64,000 nucleotides of DNA from Bubalus kerabau (lineage: Eukaryota; Chordata; Mammalia; Artiodactyla; Bovidae), in the NCBI RefSeq assembly GCF_029407905.1, contig NC_073643.1, forward strand, positions 39,280,501-39,344,500, read 5' to 3'. The notes under the pieces were generated by a model. It did no database searches and was not told where the DNA came from. It saw nothing but the letters and a program-made list of their open reading frames with translations. The position numbers and the translations under genes are program-made. Positions 1-11,854 of this stretch are shown here, piece by piece (the stretch's first letter is position 1; each line of letters starts with the position of its first letter).

Positions 1-1324
1 GTTATTTTGACAGGGAGGTCACCTGTCATCAACTGTGGATATCACTCGAGGTCACCCTCCTACTCACTCGCCTAAATATCAGTGATAAAAAAGGTGGTGT
101 CTTGCCTGCACTCTTTCTGGAAAACTGCTAAACTCAAGTCAGAGACACAGGAAATGCTCAGCAACAGTCCCTGGCCAGAAAGCACATCCCCCCACAGAAT
201 AGGTACCTGTTTTTGAGTCACAACACAATGGAAAGTTGGTCACTTGAACTCTTCAATCTTCCTAGTAGCCCAGTTCATTTATTTTGGGGGCAAATCTTCA
301 CTGAACACAAGCAATGTGCAAGAGCTAAATATTTCTTGGTCAATAACAACCCTGTCCTCTAGCAGCCTGCACTCTAATAAAAGCCATCACATAACACACA
401 TCTTCATATGGTGATAGGAAGAGAGTTTAGACAAAGGAAAAATATGGGGCACTTTGATAGTGCACAAGAGGAGGGCTTAAGAAAAGTTAGGAATGACTTT
501 CCAAAGAAAACATCCTATTTTCACTGTCGACTCCTACAATGTTTTATTTGTGATTTGCTGTCAAGTGAAGGCATGTCATGTTTTTACACTTAAGGACTTA
601 GGTACCAAGCTTAGGTACCAATATGAAAACCTTAATCAGTTACTCATACCAATTAATTCCATCTAAACATAATTAATGTTATTTATACAATTTCAAAAAT
701 CACCTTTAAGAAAAAGGTAATTTTCTGCGTTTAGTCTTTTGAAAGTTAAAAATGTATTATCCATCTTTTCCCAGTAAAACCAACTGTGCCATAAAATTAC
801 ATATTACAGAACAAAACAAGCAAAGCAATAAAAATTTGATGATATAAATGAAAAACAGGCTGATCTCTGAAAGATAACGGATATTTTATCCTAACATTTA
901 TCTAACTGTGCTAAAAGGAAAACAGGGGGATGATATAGTTGCTAAACCACAGATAATCTCAGTTCCACCTAAGTCAAAGGTTCCAATCTCTCCCACAGCA
1001 TTAACTCTTGGGCAGTCTTATCATGAAGGAATTAGACAAAATAAAGTACAAGAGCAAAAAGAGAGGAAAAGAAAAAAAAAGATATTCTAACTCAGAAATT
1101 TTGAAGGTAAAGATAAGTGAACAATCCTTGAGAACCCAAGAAAAGCTGGGGACACCTGCCCTCATAAGTGGACATAACATACTATTTTGCATACAATTTC
1201 AGGACAACCATAACCTCCTGAAGCCAATTCAAGCCCCAGGTTAAAAATTTCTGACCTAGATAAACACCAAATTAGGAGATCAGGCCTAAGATTATCAGCA
1301 GTTGAAAGGGTTGAAAAGAAGTAG

Positions 1325-1475
1325 TATGTATAGAGTCATTTTCCATTATCTAATTTAATTTCAACCCTTACAACCTCCATGGGAAGTAGGTATTATCATC
1401 TCCTTTGACAAAGAGGAATTTAGATTCTGAAAGGTAAAATGCAACCTTTACCAACTTCAAACCTTGGTTTCTAAC
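1325..1475. repeat. MIR-like SINE relic
   Basis: Shows the MIR pattern 'attatctaatttaatttca ... gaggaatttagattctgaaa' (counterpart of the usual 'cattatctcatttaatcctc ... gaggaaactgaggc'). Confidence 0.5.
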
Positions 1476-3164
1476 TCTTAGGTGCACAATCATAAACTGG
1501 AGAATTCAAAAAGTCTGGTCAATATTCCTAAATATCTTCCAAGACAAGGAGTTTCTGACTTAGTGCTTCATTCATAGTATCAATTTATCTACATATTTCT
1601 TTTCAATTTAACTTTGTTGACAAGAAGAATTAGTAAGAATTTAACTCCAAAACACTTTTTCCTTGGTAGGAGATAATCTCAATCAAAGACAAAGGATAAG
1701 TGTCTGATAATTTTAAAAGGTATTTTCATGCTTAAACAGCCTGACATGAACTATTTGTTAGAAAAACAAAGGCCCACTGTCTAAAGTGCTGGACATCCTT
1801 ATACTTATCCCAGAAAATCCACAAAGTCACATATGAATCAAAAACTGACTGAATTAGAAATTTCAGTCTCTACTTAAAACTGGGAGGCAGAAATTCAGCC
1901 ATCCTGGCTGCTTTAGCATCTTCTGAATGGTTAGAGAAGCTTAGGGGAAAAAATGATATCGCTAACAGCCACTAATAATTTGATAGGTCAGAAGCACAGA
2001 GAACCAAATTTATGATCCCTTTGTGCCTCAAGACAGGAATTAAGAGGTCCTAGATCTTTTTTGGTAAAATACACTAATGACTATGCCCAAAGGGAAAATA
2101 ATAAATACAGCAAAAAGTGGGTCCAGACAACTACATTAGGTTGGGTCTCGATCCAGACCAAGTAGTGCAATGAAATACAAACAAACTTATTCAACCTCTA
2201 TAGGGGAATTACCAATAATTAGCACTCTGTTTTCACACAGATTTAGAAACTCTTTATGGGAAATATATCCACACCCAGAGAAGAAAAACTAAGAACAGGA
2301 GCAGGTCAGGTCCTCTAAAGCTCTACTCCAACTGCTTCCAAGGAGAGTTACCACCTAGTGATTTTAAATTTTTTAAGCCCAGGCAGGCTGCCAATTCAAC
2401 ACTAAAACCGGACTAACAACTGATTTTTCCTATTGCAACATCGCCAGCAAGTCCTGTGCTTTCCCTGTCTTTCCTTTGCTCTCAAACAGCAATTCTCCTT
2501 TGCAAAATCAACTAATTTGCTCTCTAATCTGTTACAATTGGAAACTCTCAGAAAGTTGCCACTGATATTACTCTTCCTCCTAGTGCCAAGAGGCCAACAA
2601 AAAGCTAGTTCAAAAAAACCAACACTGTGAACATGAAGACAAGACAGGCACTAAAAACAAGTGTGGAGACAGAGTAACAATGGGCCAACTCTGGACTTCA
2701 AAATGTTTCACTTGCCAAAGCTGTACCTATTCTTGGGCCCTTGACAATAACAATGCCAAAATAAATGGCCACACTGAGAAATAAAGTTCTGCTGGGAATA
2801 TAAACTCAATATTTTGGATACCAAACCTCACTCAAGTCCTTGTCCATACTACTATTGAAAGAACAGCTTGAACTCAGTCTAGAGATGACTGGACTCCTTT
2901 AGACCTTTAGACCTCCTTTAGACTCTGACCACCATGTGCCCAGGACCGACACAGGCCTTAGAGACAGCAAAGGGGACTATTTAAAGAAAAAGAAAATCTG
3001 AAGTAAAAGTCTGACAGTTCCTAGGTATCTTTCATTTAGAGATCCACGTTTAGTTACAGTTATTTCCTTCTACCAGTTTTTATTAAAAACTGACCAATAA
3101 TTAGACTCTGATTTCACTACCTAAGCGCACCAAAAGCTTTTTTCACCAGATAAAATTCTGTGAC

Positions 3165-3180
3165 ACCCCCCCCCACCCCC
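3165..3180 (+). repeat. C-rich homopolymer
   Basis: Nine Cs, an A and more Cs. Short simple repeat prone to length variation. Confidence 0.8.
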
Positions 3181-3751
3181 GCTGATTTTGACACTTTCAT
3201 AAAAATACAAAAAAGAAAAAAAATCCGATCAACAGCTCCTTGGTTGTGATGATCATTTTGATGAACCTTTGTAACATAAATCCTATGGAAATAGGCTGTA
3301 CAGGTAAAGTGCTGTCTTTTTTAAAATTCATTTTTATTGCTGGCAGACAATTACAGGTGGCAAGGTGTCCTTTCCAGACCCCCTAAGCCGTTCGTGGAGA
3401 CGCTTTTGGAAGCTGAATTCCTCCCTCCATTCCTCGCGTTTCTCCATAAGGGGTCAGACCTGAAGAGATTTGGGTTAAACTCACTACTGGTCCCAACGTG
3501 CATCACTGAGCAATGCGCTTAAACTGCACCCAGCCAGGCCTCCACTGAAGGGCTCCGGATGCTCCCGGATATACGAAGCCCCCGGAAACCGCATTTTCCA
3601 AACGCTCCATCCTCCCCTTTCTTCTTTATCAGACAGCATCCTCGCGTGGGAGGAGCGGAGTGGTTCAGGTGGGCTCAAGCTACCGCCCTGGCCAGCCGGC
3701 CAGGATACTTTCCCTGGACTTGTACAAACTCCATCAGAGGGCTGGACTCAC

Positions 3752-3820
3752 CTTCGCGACAGAGCCCCATGACTTCGCGGTTTTTCCCAAACTCCTTGAA
3801 ACTTTCGTCCAATTCCGTCC
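3752..3820 (-). CDS. ATXN7: ATXN7 second coding exon
   Basis: This is a 69-nt exon. Read with the G carried over from the previous exon it encodes G-TELDESFKEFGKNREVMGLCRE, matching the ataxin-7 segment just before its atypical N-terminal zinc-binding region. The acceptor ends CTAG at 3821-3822 and the donor is GAAG|GTGAGT, with the intron starting at 3751. Phase is 1 on both sides (301 + 69 = 370 nt), and the last G would complete an Asp codon in the next exon, as expected from EDMP in the family. It lies only 223 bp downstream of the CAG exon, so the intron between them is unusually short for this gene. The exon falls inside the flank of the CpG island. Confidence 0.94.
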
Positions 3821-4043
3821 CTAGGAGATACACAGAGGAGGAGGGGAGAGGCAGGTCAGTTGCGGAGAGTGTGACTCACGCTCACGCACGCACGGAGTAG
3901 GTGCGGGCACCTCCGCGTTCCCCAACCCGGCCGATAGCATCTCTGACCCCCGAGGGGGCGGGCCACGGGACGGGGGAGGGGAGACGGGTCTGAGGATGGG
4001 GGAATGGGGGCTGCGCGGGGAAGAGGAGGGCGTGCACACTCAC
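3821..4043 (-). other. ATXN7: ATXN7 short intron between the two coding exons
   Basis: A 223-bp GT-AG intron with donor GTGAGTGTGC and acceptor ending TCCTAG. It is GC-rich at its 5' end and holds a CACTC/CACG-rich run near 3875-3895 (plus-strand reading) plus the CTCF-like site at 3945-3964. No repeat is seen. Confidence 0.85.
3945..3964 (+). promoter_or_regulatory. CTCF-like site next to the CAG exon
   Basis: The sequence GACCCCCGAGGGGGCGGGCC contains the AGGGGGCG core of the CTCF motif preceded by a C-rich half. It lies about 80 bp downstream (ATXN7 sense) of the CAG-exon donor. Human ATXN7 is known to have CTCF sites flanking its repeat. The match is partial and the core is also SP1-like (GGGGCGGG), so either factor is possible. 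Confidence 0.35.
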
Positions 4044-4355
4044 CGTCCTTCCCAGGAAGTTTGGAAGCTTCGACCCACAGATTCCACGACTGTCCCAGCA
4101 TCGCTTCGGGACTCGGCAGGGGCCGGCGTTCCCCGACGGTCGCCATTGCGGCGGCGGCCGAGGTGGAGGCGGCGCCAGGGCCACCGTCCTCCGGCCGTAG
4201 GCGCCGCGGCGGCGGCGGCTGCCGCTGGGGCTGCGGAGGCTGCTGCTGCTGCTGCCGGGCGGCCGCGGCCGCTGCTCCGCCCGCCGCCGCCGCCGCCGCT
4301 CGGCGCGGCTCCCCCCTGACGTCATCCGCGGCCCGCTCCGACATTCTTTCCGCTC
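4044..4355 (-). CDS. ATXN7: ATXN7 first coding exon with the polyglutamine tract
   Basis: The ATG is at 4344-4342, and 301 coding nt run to 4044. The protein starts MSERAADDVRGEPRR, then has a six-Ala run, GG, another six-Ala run, Arg30 and five glutamines (residues 31-35, bases 4254-4240, pure CAG). A Pro/Gln/Arg stretch follows, then ATVGERRPLPSPE and the conserved SWNLWVEASKLPGKDG. The acceptor is excellent: a pyrimidine-rich tract then TAG at 4358-4356, leaving only 11 untranslated bases before the ATG. The donor is G|GTGAGT, with the intron starting at 4043. The exon ends in phase 1 and joins the next exon as Gly-Thr-Glu-Leu. The human protein, from memory, has about ten glutamines here, so this tract is short. 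The open frame beyond the donor is intron. Identity is secure because of the unique N-terminal residues. Confidence 0.95.
4240..4254 (-). repeat. ATXN7: Coding CAG repeat (five units) of ATXN7
   Basis: Five uninterrupted CTG units on the plus strand read as CAG x5 on the sense strand, in frame as Gln31-Gln35. They are flanked by CGG (Arg) and CCT (Pro). This position corresponds to the disease-associated repeat in people. Confidence 0.97.
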
Positions 4356-5290
4356 CTACAATGTAACAAAAAAAGGGGGAAAAGAGTCGCGCGGGGGCTG
4401 CTTTTAAGGAGGCGCCGGGGAGTTCCGGCGGCGTGCGCGGCCCGCGGGCCGGGTGGGGCGCGCTGACAGCGACCCCGGCCGCCCAGACCCCCAGCTCTCC
4501 TCCTCCAACCACCCCCATCCCCCGCCTTGGGCGCAAAGTCCGCGGCGCGGGCTCGCTTTCGCTTTCGACTCCAGTGCCCCTCGGGGGAGGGGACGAGAGC
4601 CGGCGGGCCGCCACCGCGGCGTAGGGTCCCCAGCTAGCCTCCGCCGCGGAGACCCGGCGCGGAGGCCGGCGCCCAGAGCTGCCCCCACCTCAGCCCCGCG
4701 CCTCGTCGCGGCGGCCCACGGCGGGGAGGCCCAAGACGCACCCCCGGCCCCGAGGCTGCCCACCCTGAGGCCGCTCGCATCCCTGGGCCGGGCCCGGCGG
4801 CCCCGCTCCTTCCTTCCGTCCGCGCGTCCGTCCGAGCGGCGGCGCCCGGCCGGCTCCCTTAAGCGGAGGCGCCTCCCGCCGCCTCCTCCCCCTTGCCGGT
4901 CCCTCCCTCTCAGCTCGCTCGGGCGAAGTTTGCACGTCAAGCCCCCGGAGTGGAGCCAGGGCGAAGTCGGAAACGCAGCCACCTATGGAGGAACCAGCCG
5001 GCCGGCCGCCCCGGGACACCAGCGGGCGGCGTAGCTGTCGGGCCTTCCCGCCCGGGTCCGATCCGGAGAACGGGGGCGGGTTCAAGGAGCTCTTCGCTCT
5101 CAGCTCGCGAGCGGCCGCGCGGCTGTCAAAAGCATGAATGGGAAGCCGCCGCTGAGCGGACGCCTAGCGCGGAGGAAACCATTGGCAGGCGAGAAAATGC
5201 AGCCCAGGTGCTGTCCCAGGTGTCGGCCCGAAGCCCACCACGGGAGATCAGCGCGTGCTCCCGGGTTACTTGAGCTCGTTCAGCAAAGAG

Positions 5291-7040
5291 GAGACCATGA
5301 AACCAGTTTAAGATGCAGTGGAGGAGAGAGAGACCGAGGCGAATCCGTTTACATGTTTTAGAGACACGACTCCAAATTTCTATATTTCCCTTTCCAATGC
5401 TCCTGGAAGTGATTCATTCACTACCACCCCCATCCCCTCCTCACCACCCCCAAGTCTAATTAGTTTTAATTCAAGCTGTTGGTCTCTCCCTCCCTCTTTA
5501 TAATTTCTTAGCCTGGGCAGGGCGAGAAGCTAGGGCTTAGGTGAAAGTACAGCATTCCTAGAAAATACTGTTTTCTGTTAGATATTGTTCACTCAAGCAC
5601 TGGCCCACAAAACTTAGCACCCTTCCGCAATACACACATTGCGCGTAAAGCTTTTGCTCAAGTGATGGGTAAAGACGGTAAAATAAAGGGCTACTTAATG
5701 AACTAAAGCACCTTAAGTACTTGAAACAGTAGCAGACCACATCAAGCGCTTTTAATTAAGTGTTCTTAGCATTATGTTCCTTCAAACTGATGTGAAAAAT
5801 CTGCAGCCTGAGACAGAAACAATGATTTTAATCAGCATGTTTCACATAGCAGTAATATCCGCACTCCTGAGGCATGCGTGTCATAGCTGCTTACTTAGAG
5901 AGGCTTTCTTTAGATGGGGGAAAAAGCAGGCTTATTCATTTTTTAAAATTATTATTCATGTTTTTTTTCTTAATCTGGAACATCTGATGTTACAGAGGTG
6001 GCCAACTTATCTGCAAAAGAAACAAAGTCCAACCCTCAGAAATATAAAGATATTTAAAGAAGAGTAAAAAATAATGAAACGTTATTGCATCCTAAACTTA
6101 ACCCAGGGCTCCTGTGGAAAGTCCTTATTTTAAGTTCAAAATTTAAGGGCTTTAGTGGAAAAAAATTTTTTAATTACATATGTATATGAATTTATTTTTT
6201 AAATGTTTAGAAATAAGTCTAAATTTTTCCCTGGATGACATGCAAACAAAAGTTCCCAAAAGTGAAGTTATGGATGCTTCCTGTCCTTATCTAAGAAGCA
6301 GGGAAAAAAAAAAAAAAAGAATAACCAAAAATAGTAGAAATGATTGGTAGGATAAAAAATCATTTCTAAAGTTTTAACTTCCAACAGAAGAGGATCAGTG
6401 AGAAAAAATGCGTCGGTAAAACATAATTTCCTTAGTAGTTCAGTACCTAACTTGTAACAAAGGCCCTCAATCTTTATGTCACCAATGTAGACCTTCAATT
6501 TTTCATTCATCCAAATCACTGAAAAATCTGTAGAATTACAGAAATACATTTAAAAAAACACCTAACTTAATGATTTTATGCGACTAAAGCACACAATTTA
6601 TGGATTATTTCGTATTTTGCAATATTCTACATTTAAGAAAAACAAAAATTGGAATTTTATGGCATTTGGAGATGCCATTAAAAAGAAAAGCTTAGGGCCA
6701 CCCAGGTATGTAGGTTCCAAAGAGAGTTTGCATATTGAGTTCAGCCCTTCTGATCTCTGAGAGTACAGGATGAAAATAAAAATAAGGGGAAGAGTGAAGG
6801 ACAGCCCTGCTTCAAGATACTGCTCGCTTTCCCCCTTTTTACATGTGAAAATACTTCAAGATTCACTAATATGACTTCAAGATAATGAGGGTCAATATGG
6901 CAATTTGTAATACTTCAACTTCTTTCCTTATTCCAGTTTCATACCTCGCCCTCTTTTTTACTGGTTTAATAAAGAAAACACAACAGGGCTTAAAATAAAA
7001 AAATACTAAATATCCTCTTAGCATTATGATAGTTATTAAG
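5291..7040. other. ATXN7 intron, no recognised feature
   Basis: AT-rich DNA just upstream (sense) of the internal CpG island, with A-runs near 6304-6320. I recognised no repeat family or exon. Confidence 0.5.
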
Positions 7041-7044
7041 AGAA

Positions 7045-7370
7045 ATGGTTACTAATAGCAGCTATCAATTATTGGGTACCTACTAGGTGCCAAGCATTGT
7101 TGGAGGTACCTTTTTGCATTATCTCTATTAATATTCACAACTGTGTAAGGCAGGAGTTGTATTACTGTTTACAGATGAGGAATATGAGGGAGGGCTCTGG
7201 AGCCAGTCCCTATGAATTTTTTCTGAGTTCATATAGTGGCTCTTCACTTACAAACTATGTAATGTAAGCCAGTCGCCTAACTGACTTGGACCATCAGTTT
7301 CCTAACCTGTAAAACAGAGATAAAGCCAGGTTTCTTCTGAGCACTGCATGAAAAGATACATGGAAAGCAC
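7045..7370 (+). repeat. Two MIR-like relics in tandem
   Basis: The first (about 7045-7190) has 'tgggtacctactaggtgcca' and 'cagatgaggaatatgaggg'. The second (about 7195-7370) has the MIR centre-to-end pattern 'cttacaaactatgtaatg ... cagtttcctaacctgtaaaa'. Confidence 0.6.
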
Positions 7371-9035
7371 AAAAAAAGACAAAACAAACACTATAAACAG
7401 GTATCTTATATCACATTGAGCAATTCAGATAAATTCTTATCTGAGAATTGCATTACCAAGTTGAAGATGTGAGCACCAAGAGAATGACAGGCAATTTCTG
7501 GCCATCTCTCTTTCCCTGCAGCCAGTGCCTTTTACCAGATCCTCTTCACCCATGAAAAGTCCTAACTCCTTCTAGAACACGCAGTGTCTGATATCCAGAG
7601 TTGGTTTGGGTTTCCCAATAGTTTGAATGAGTAACCAACAACAGCCAAAAGTGCTAGCTGAGAAAAGTACAGTGTTCTGAAACTCAAATTTAGGCAACAT
7701 TTAAAAAGTGTTCTTATATCAAAAACACTCCCTATAACCAAGATTACAACAGAAATTCAAAAACTTGGTTTGATAATAAGGATGACCTGATGACTTCTTA
7801 CCTAAACACCCCTCTTCTGCACCCAGAAAAAATATGTAAAACCATAAGCAGTACAATTTAATTCATTTATTATTATTTCCATATAACAGTGTTCCTTGTG
7901 TGCTATCAATCAGTTCTCCTACGAGTATACTTCTGATGCTATCTTACAGTTCTGAAGATCTTCAGTATCTGCACAGATAAATGATAGGTTTTATAAGGTT
8001 TGAGTAATGAAGATTCAACTCATCAAACAGGTTCTGCTTACCTACCACGTATCAGGCGCTCTGTCAGGCACCGGGTTGAACACAACACAGTAATTTCACT
8101 GAGGACATGAGAAGTAGGAGAAATTTTTTTAATTCATCAAAATGCTCTTATGGAAAAAGCTGTCACCACCAATTAGACTGTATGTGGCTTAAGAACTAGG
8201 CCGTCAGAAGTGAAATGCTGCCAAGTTTTGAGCATTTCATCCCTTCCAGGGATGTATTTAAAAGGTGGCCTTACTTCACCATCCAAATTTAGGGATGTTC
8301 CCAGTAGGTGCCAAGGGTAACAAGGTCTCTCTTTACAAAAACGATTCTCTGCACAGCAGATTCACTTGTAAAATGCTTTGTTCAAAGGCCAAAGGCATCA
8401 CTAAATGCAAAACAAGACAACAGAACAATCTTTAAATCCAGTTTAACGTAAAATGGCTGAAACTGTCTACAACTTTTCTAAGATGCAAGACCCCACATGA
8501 CCAGTCTTTTTGTTTGGAAAGAACCACTAGTCCCAATACAACATTTTAATAAACCTGAAAACTAGCAACTACAGTATATTTATGTGTGCAAATTACAGGG
8601 TTGATAACAGAGATTCTCCATCATCAACCCCAAAGGACTGCAATCATTTGAGTAACAAGAAACTCGGAACTACTGAATTAGGAATGTGTTGCCGTGGGTT
8701 TCTTTCCTACTAAAATTGGCTGTGCCTTTGTTTACAGCCTTTCTCCCTTCTCTGACCACCTCTCTCTCTTTCCTTTTTTCTTCTCCAGACAGAGCCAGGG
8801 CTCTCTTCTGCATAAGGGGTATGTCCAGGCCAGGCCTCTCCTTAACTGTGCTCCCTCTAATGAAATACCTTCTGGCCTGTTATGGATACATGAGTATTCC
8901 AGAAGGGAGAGAACAGTGGAAAAAATTGAATTCATCAGCTCAGTGGCTGGAACTGCTGAAAATCAAGTGCAAAATTAGGAATAATAAAGACAGTTGAAAA
9001 AGGGGAGACTTAAAGACGAAGGTAATTATCTTTTT
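7371..9035. other. ATXN7 intron, little recognised
   Basis: A weak MIR/L2-like patch at about 8035-8100 ('accacgtatcaggcgctctg'). The rest is unassigned AT-rich intron. Confidence 0.45.
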
Positions 9036-9037
9036 AA

Positions 9038-9325
9038 AGACGTAACCTTGGCTTCTCCAGTGGTCTAGTGATTGGAAATCTGCCTCACAACGCAGGTGAC
9101 ACTGGCTCCATCCCTGGTCTGTGAAGACCCCACATGCTACAGAACATCTAAGCCTACGCCCCACAATTACAGAACCCATGCTCTCGAGCCACAACTGCCG
9201 AAGCCCATGTGCCCTACAGCCCATGCTCCACAACAAGGGAGTAGCCCCAGCTCGTCACAACTAGAGAAAGCCTGCCCGCAGCAACAAAAGCTCAGCACAG
9301 CCAAAAATAACTCAAAATTATATAT
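9038..9325 (+). mobile_element. CHR-type tRNA-derived SINE
   Basis: Starts with the tRNA-like 'ggcttctccagtggtctagt' head. It has the diagnostic repeated 'cacaactgccgaagcccatg' and 'ctccacaacaagggagtagc' body and ends near 'cacagccaaaaataactc'. The family is known from cetaceans, hippos and ruminants. Confidence 0.8.
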
Positions 9326-9849
9326 AAAAGACTTAACCTGTATGTGTAGTCATTCTATAAACTATGTCATTTGCCCAAAAGTGCAAAGCTTTAAATTTTT
9401 GGTCTGTTTTCTTAATCATACGTGTGTAGCTCGTACAAGTTCTCCCAAAGAATCATTCATCAATAATAGTAAAAACTGCTTTGAAAGAGAGAAAATTTAA
9501 CAATAGAGAAGGTATTAACACATAACTTTGAACTGAATAACACCCAAATGTTTCTAGGAATTTGATACTAGCCTGTAATTTTAAATGATTCACAAATTTC
9601 ATTTAAAATCTTTATTTAGAGCCTTAAGGTTAAAGAGTTCTTTTAAAAATAGAGGAAAAGGATTAAGTTATAGAAATGGAATGGAAAAATTGGACTAATG
9701 TTTAGCTATAAAAAGAGGCTGACTGTATAGTCATAGTTCTAGTACACTGCCTCAGATGCAATAAAATGCAAAGATTAAACACACTGTTAAAAATAATTCC
9801 CTATGTCACCTTTGTACCAATCAGCTTTCACTGAAGATGGTGAACTATC

Positions 9850-10020
9850 ACCATCTTTTGGGCTCAGCAGTTAAGAGGATGTGTTCTACAGCCAATACGC
9901 CCAAGCTGAATCCCCGCTCTACCACTTATTTACTGTATAACTCTGGGAAGAGTTGAACTTCTCTTGGCCTGTTTCCTCATTTATAAAATGATGTAAAACA
10001 AGAGTACTTTATGAGGAGTA
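9850..10020 (+). repeat. MIR-like SINE relic
   Basis: Has 'taccacttatttactgtata' and 'tgtttcctcatttataaaat', the conserved MIR core and 3' part. Confidence 0.65.
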
Positions 10021-10056
10021 TTAAGAAAGTTATCAGTACAAAAGTACCCTACCCTA

Positions 10057-10245
10057 CAGGCTTCCCAGATGGCACAAAGGTAAAGAATCTGCCTGCCAAT
10101 GCTAAGGACATGAGTTGGATCCTGAAAAAGGAAATGGCAACCCACTCCAGTATTCTTGCCTAGAAAATTCCAAGGACAGAGGAACCTGGCGGCTGCAATC
10201 CATAGGGTCGCAAAGAGTCAGACATGACTGAGCACACATACACCA
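10057..10245 (+). mobile_element. Bov-tA SINE
   Basis: A tRNA-Glu-like head ('ggcttcccagatggcacaaa') is fused to a BovA body ('ggaaatggcaacccactcca', 'gggtcgcaaagagtcagaca'). This is a ruminant-specific composite SINE. Confidence 0.9.
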
Positions 10246-10264
10246 CACCCTACTCTACAGCTAC

Positions 10265-10760
10265 TATTGCTAGCACCTCGTCTGTCACATAGAAAGCCCC
10301 AATTCTACTCTAGCCATGCTATACTGTCATCATTCTTGCAGGGTAAAGCACGGCGTCAGTTATGTCAGTCTTTGCTTCAACACTTTCAGGGGCTCAGCAC
10401 CGATCCCTCAACTCATAACCACTCCTTTCATAGCACTTCAGGTCCTTCACAGTTGGCCCCAGGCCCAGCTCCGCCACATCTACAGCGTTCCCTCTTGCAG
10501 GTACCCTACAGTCTGGCCAAAATGACCAAATCATAGTACTGAGTATGCTCCCCCTCCACATCCCAGCTCTCAAGTCTTTGTTCACATGGATCACACCATC
10601 TATAAAACTACCCTCCTTTGGCTAAAATCCTACAGTCACATCCCCCCCTCACGTTCTGTTTCCTTAACAAAATCTTTCCTGATCTCTCACACTAAGCTCA
10701 CAGGATCTCATACACCTCTAAGTCTATACTGGACCTCCTGGACCAAGGTTAGGGGTAGTA
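10265..10760. repeat. L2-like LINE relic
   Basis: Pyrimidine-rich text with the L2-like wording 'ttccctcttgcaggtaccct', 'tctttgttcacatggatcac' and 'aaatctttcctgatctctca'. Diverged; boundaries are uncertain. Confidence 0.4.
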
Positions 10761-11854
10761 TATGTCCTGAAATCATGGTGGCAATGAAATATATGTTTAG
10801 TCTCCCATGGATTAACAGTTTGCATTCCCAACATAAGAGTGTCATTTGGAACATGGAAACCACCTCCTCACAAACTGTAAGATATATGGTGGCCAGGTCC
10901 CCAAGCTGGTCAGCAAAATGCCTTAGGGCTGAGCTCTAGGACTAACTGAAAGTGTAATAGTACAAGAAGGAAGGAACAACACAGCTCTTTTCTCCCTTTC
11001 TCTGCAGCAAAGTTCCAGCCCTAAGCAAAGACATAGATCCAGCAAACACAACTCCCCTAACTGCCACACCCTTTGTGTACATGGATTCAGGAACCCATCT
11101 GGGTTTGAACTGCTTCCCCAAAGACAGACTGTTCCACAAAGGTCCTTTGTGGAACCTTTCCACCTCTAACATAAAACCTTCTTTTCCTTGGTAGAGAGAG
11201 ATAGCATGCAGATTTAACTACATTTCACTAACATGTGAATGAATGGCTGCAAATGAATACAGGTCCCTATCTTCAATCCCCAACCCACACAAATATTTTC
11301 TTATACAAAGGGAGAGACCTGAACCCAAATGACTCTCTAGATATCATGGTCCCTAAACCCTTTTTCCCAGAAAGACACAATTACTTCATTCTCATGGCAA
11401 CTTTGATTTTAAATGGCACCATCTATGACTTAAGGCAAAGTTTCAACCTTTTATTTTAACCAGTTTTATGCTTCTGACCAGCATGATATCTGCAGGACAC
11501 ATAGACCTTGATCCTGCTCTCCGCTTTCTATTGCATCCTCTTCTCCACCCAACTGCTCAAAGTGAAGGAACCCCAGGAGCAGAAAAGGTAAACCAGAACA
11601 AAACCACCACTGGTGAGACTCGACTTTGCCGCTTTCCAGAGCTTCTTGTCTTCACTCCAGAGAACAGGTGTTTTCACAGAACACTTTCCCCATCGGTTTC
11701 TGGGGAAAGGGGCAGCGCAGCTGCAGTCACAAGTGGATGGTTAGAAGGCTGCAATCCAACTTACTAAGGATTTCTTACAAAACAAGGCCAAATAGATAAA
11801 CCGGACTTCACTGAAATCATGAAACGTTTGTGCTTCAAAGGACACCTTGAAGGA

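Larger units (their letters stand above)
1..3639. other. ATXN7 intron, mostly unique sequence
   Basis: AT-rich intron downstream (sense) of the second ATXN7 coding exon. It holds one MIR-like relic near 1325-1475 and an interrupted C-run at 3165-3180. Short open frames here have no recognisable product. No exon of ATXN7 was seen. Confidence 0.6.
3640..5290. promoter_or_regulatory. CpG island around the ATXN7 CAG exon, possible internal promoter
   Basis: CpG density rises sharply near 3640 and falls to AT-rich DNA after about 5290. The island covers both ATXN7 coding exons and about 0.9 kb upstream of the CAG exon on the minus strand. The human locus is reported to have an alternative sense promoter just upstream of the CAG exon and an antisense noncoding RNA (SCAANT1) regulated by CTCF. 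This island is in the right place for both. I infer promoter activity from composition and position only; no TATA box was identified. Confidence 0.55.

Noticed and set aside
3856..4614. The full 252-codon frame around the ATXN7 CAG exon as one protein
   Set aside because: Only 4344-4044 matches ataxin-7. The upstream part is intron before the acceptor at 4356 and the downstream part is past the donor.
4404..5085. Several overlapping long frames upstream of the CAG exon
   Set aside because: CpG-island shadows on both strands with Arg/Pro/Gly composition and no family match.
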